A DNA stretch of 42,395 nucleotides from an uncultured Lachnospiraceae bacterium. Lineage in GTDB: Bacteria; Bacillota; Clostridia; Lachnospirales; Lachnospiraceae. A program made the position numbers and the translations under genes. Below the pieces are notes generated by a model, which worked only from the letters and a program-made list of their open reading frames with translations, was not told the origin of the DNA and did not search any database. Position 1 is the stretch's first letter, and each line of letters begins with the position of its first letter. Positions 42,389 to 42,395 of this stretch are shown here, in pieces. The DNA lies in NCBI GenBank assembly GCA_946623875.1, contig CAMORO010000014.1, positions 1 through 42,395 on the forward strand, in the 5' to 3' direction.

Positions 42389-42395
42389 ATTCTCC

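Noticed and set aside
1-42395. CRISPR arrays, tRNA or rRNA genes, transposases, prophage genes
   Set aside because: No regularly spaced repeats, no tRNA-like cloverleaf with conserved arms, and no mobile-element enzyme were seen on reading both strands; a tRNA scan would settle the tRNA point.

Overview
The window (about 42.4 kb, moderate G+C) looks like chromosomal DNA of an anaerobic Firmicute, most likely a Lachnospiraceae member of the Butyrivibrio/Pseudobutyrivibrio kind. Grounds: strong AGGAGG-type ribosome sites, a greA-lysS pair, a type-2 IleRS, an [FeFe]-hydrogenase-like protein, glycogen phosphorylase, and small clostridial hypothetical proteins. The taxonomic call is an inference. 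I saw no rRNA, tRNA, CRISPR array, insertion sequence or prophage. No stretch over 300 bases lacks a gene.

Layout. 1-5.1 kb: greA and lysS (-), an HD-GYP c-di-GMP phosphodiesterase (+) and murA (-). 5.2-8.5 kb: a membrane-anchored LysM/G5/M23 peptidase with a tail-anchored partner, then a small (p)ppGpp synthetase. 8.6-10.2 kb: two plus-strand genes, a small conserved protein and an EF-hand-like protein. 10.2-17.1 kb: a minus-strand run VUT transporter, amidase, tRNA-dihydrouridine synthase, aconitase-family hydratase, zinc-ribbon membrane protein. 17.2-28.4 kb: a probable long operon pncB-ileS-glgP-hybrid histidine kinase-cysteine-peptidase-like protein, with a good promoter before pncB. 28.4-30.1 kb: a YkgJ-type cysteine-cluster protein (+) overlapping a patatin-like lipase (-) at their 3' ends. 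30.3-32.9 kb: the most striking gene, a fusion of ferredoxin, [FeFe]-hydrogenase H-cluster domain, Fe-S motif, GGDEF and EAL. 32.9-37.3 kb: a minus-strand operon of a small protein, an OGG-type glycosylase, a YgiQ radical-SAM protein and an NSS symporter, the last two joined by an ATGA overlap. 37.4-40.0 kb: SGNH/MBOAT acyl-transfer pair (+). 40.0-42.4 kb: nucleotidyltransferase, hypoxanthine-DNA glycosylase, GNAT acetyltransferase and a small ORF at the edge.

Themes. Second-messenger signalling is dense: an HD-GYP protein, a redox/H2-type GGDEF-EAL fusion, a (p)ppGpp synthetase and a two-receiver hybrid kinase. Cell-envelope genes recur (murA, M23 peptidase, MBOAT/SGNH, nucleotidyltransferase). 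Several genes end inside terminator-like hairpins, and two short dispersed repeats recur near gene ends or between cotranscribed genes.

The candidate for a little-described system is the hydrogenase-like c-di-GMP protein at 30314-32911. It keeps the four H-cluster cysteine ligands but lacks the usual proton-relay cysteine, and its GGDEF and EAL sites both look intact. This suggests a sensor linking hydrogen or redox state to c-di-GMP. All functional statements come from reading motifs; no search was run.
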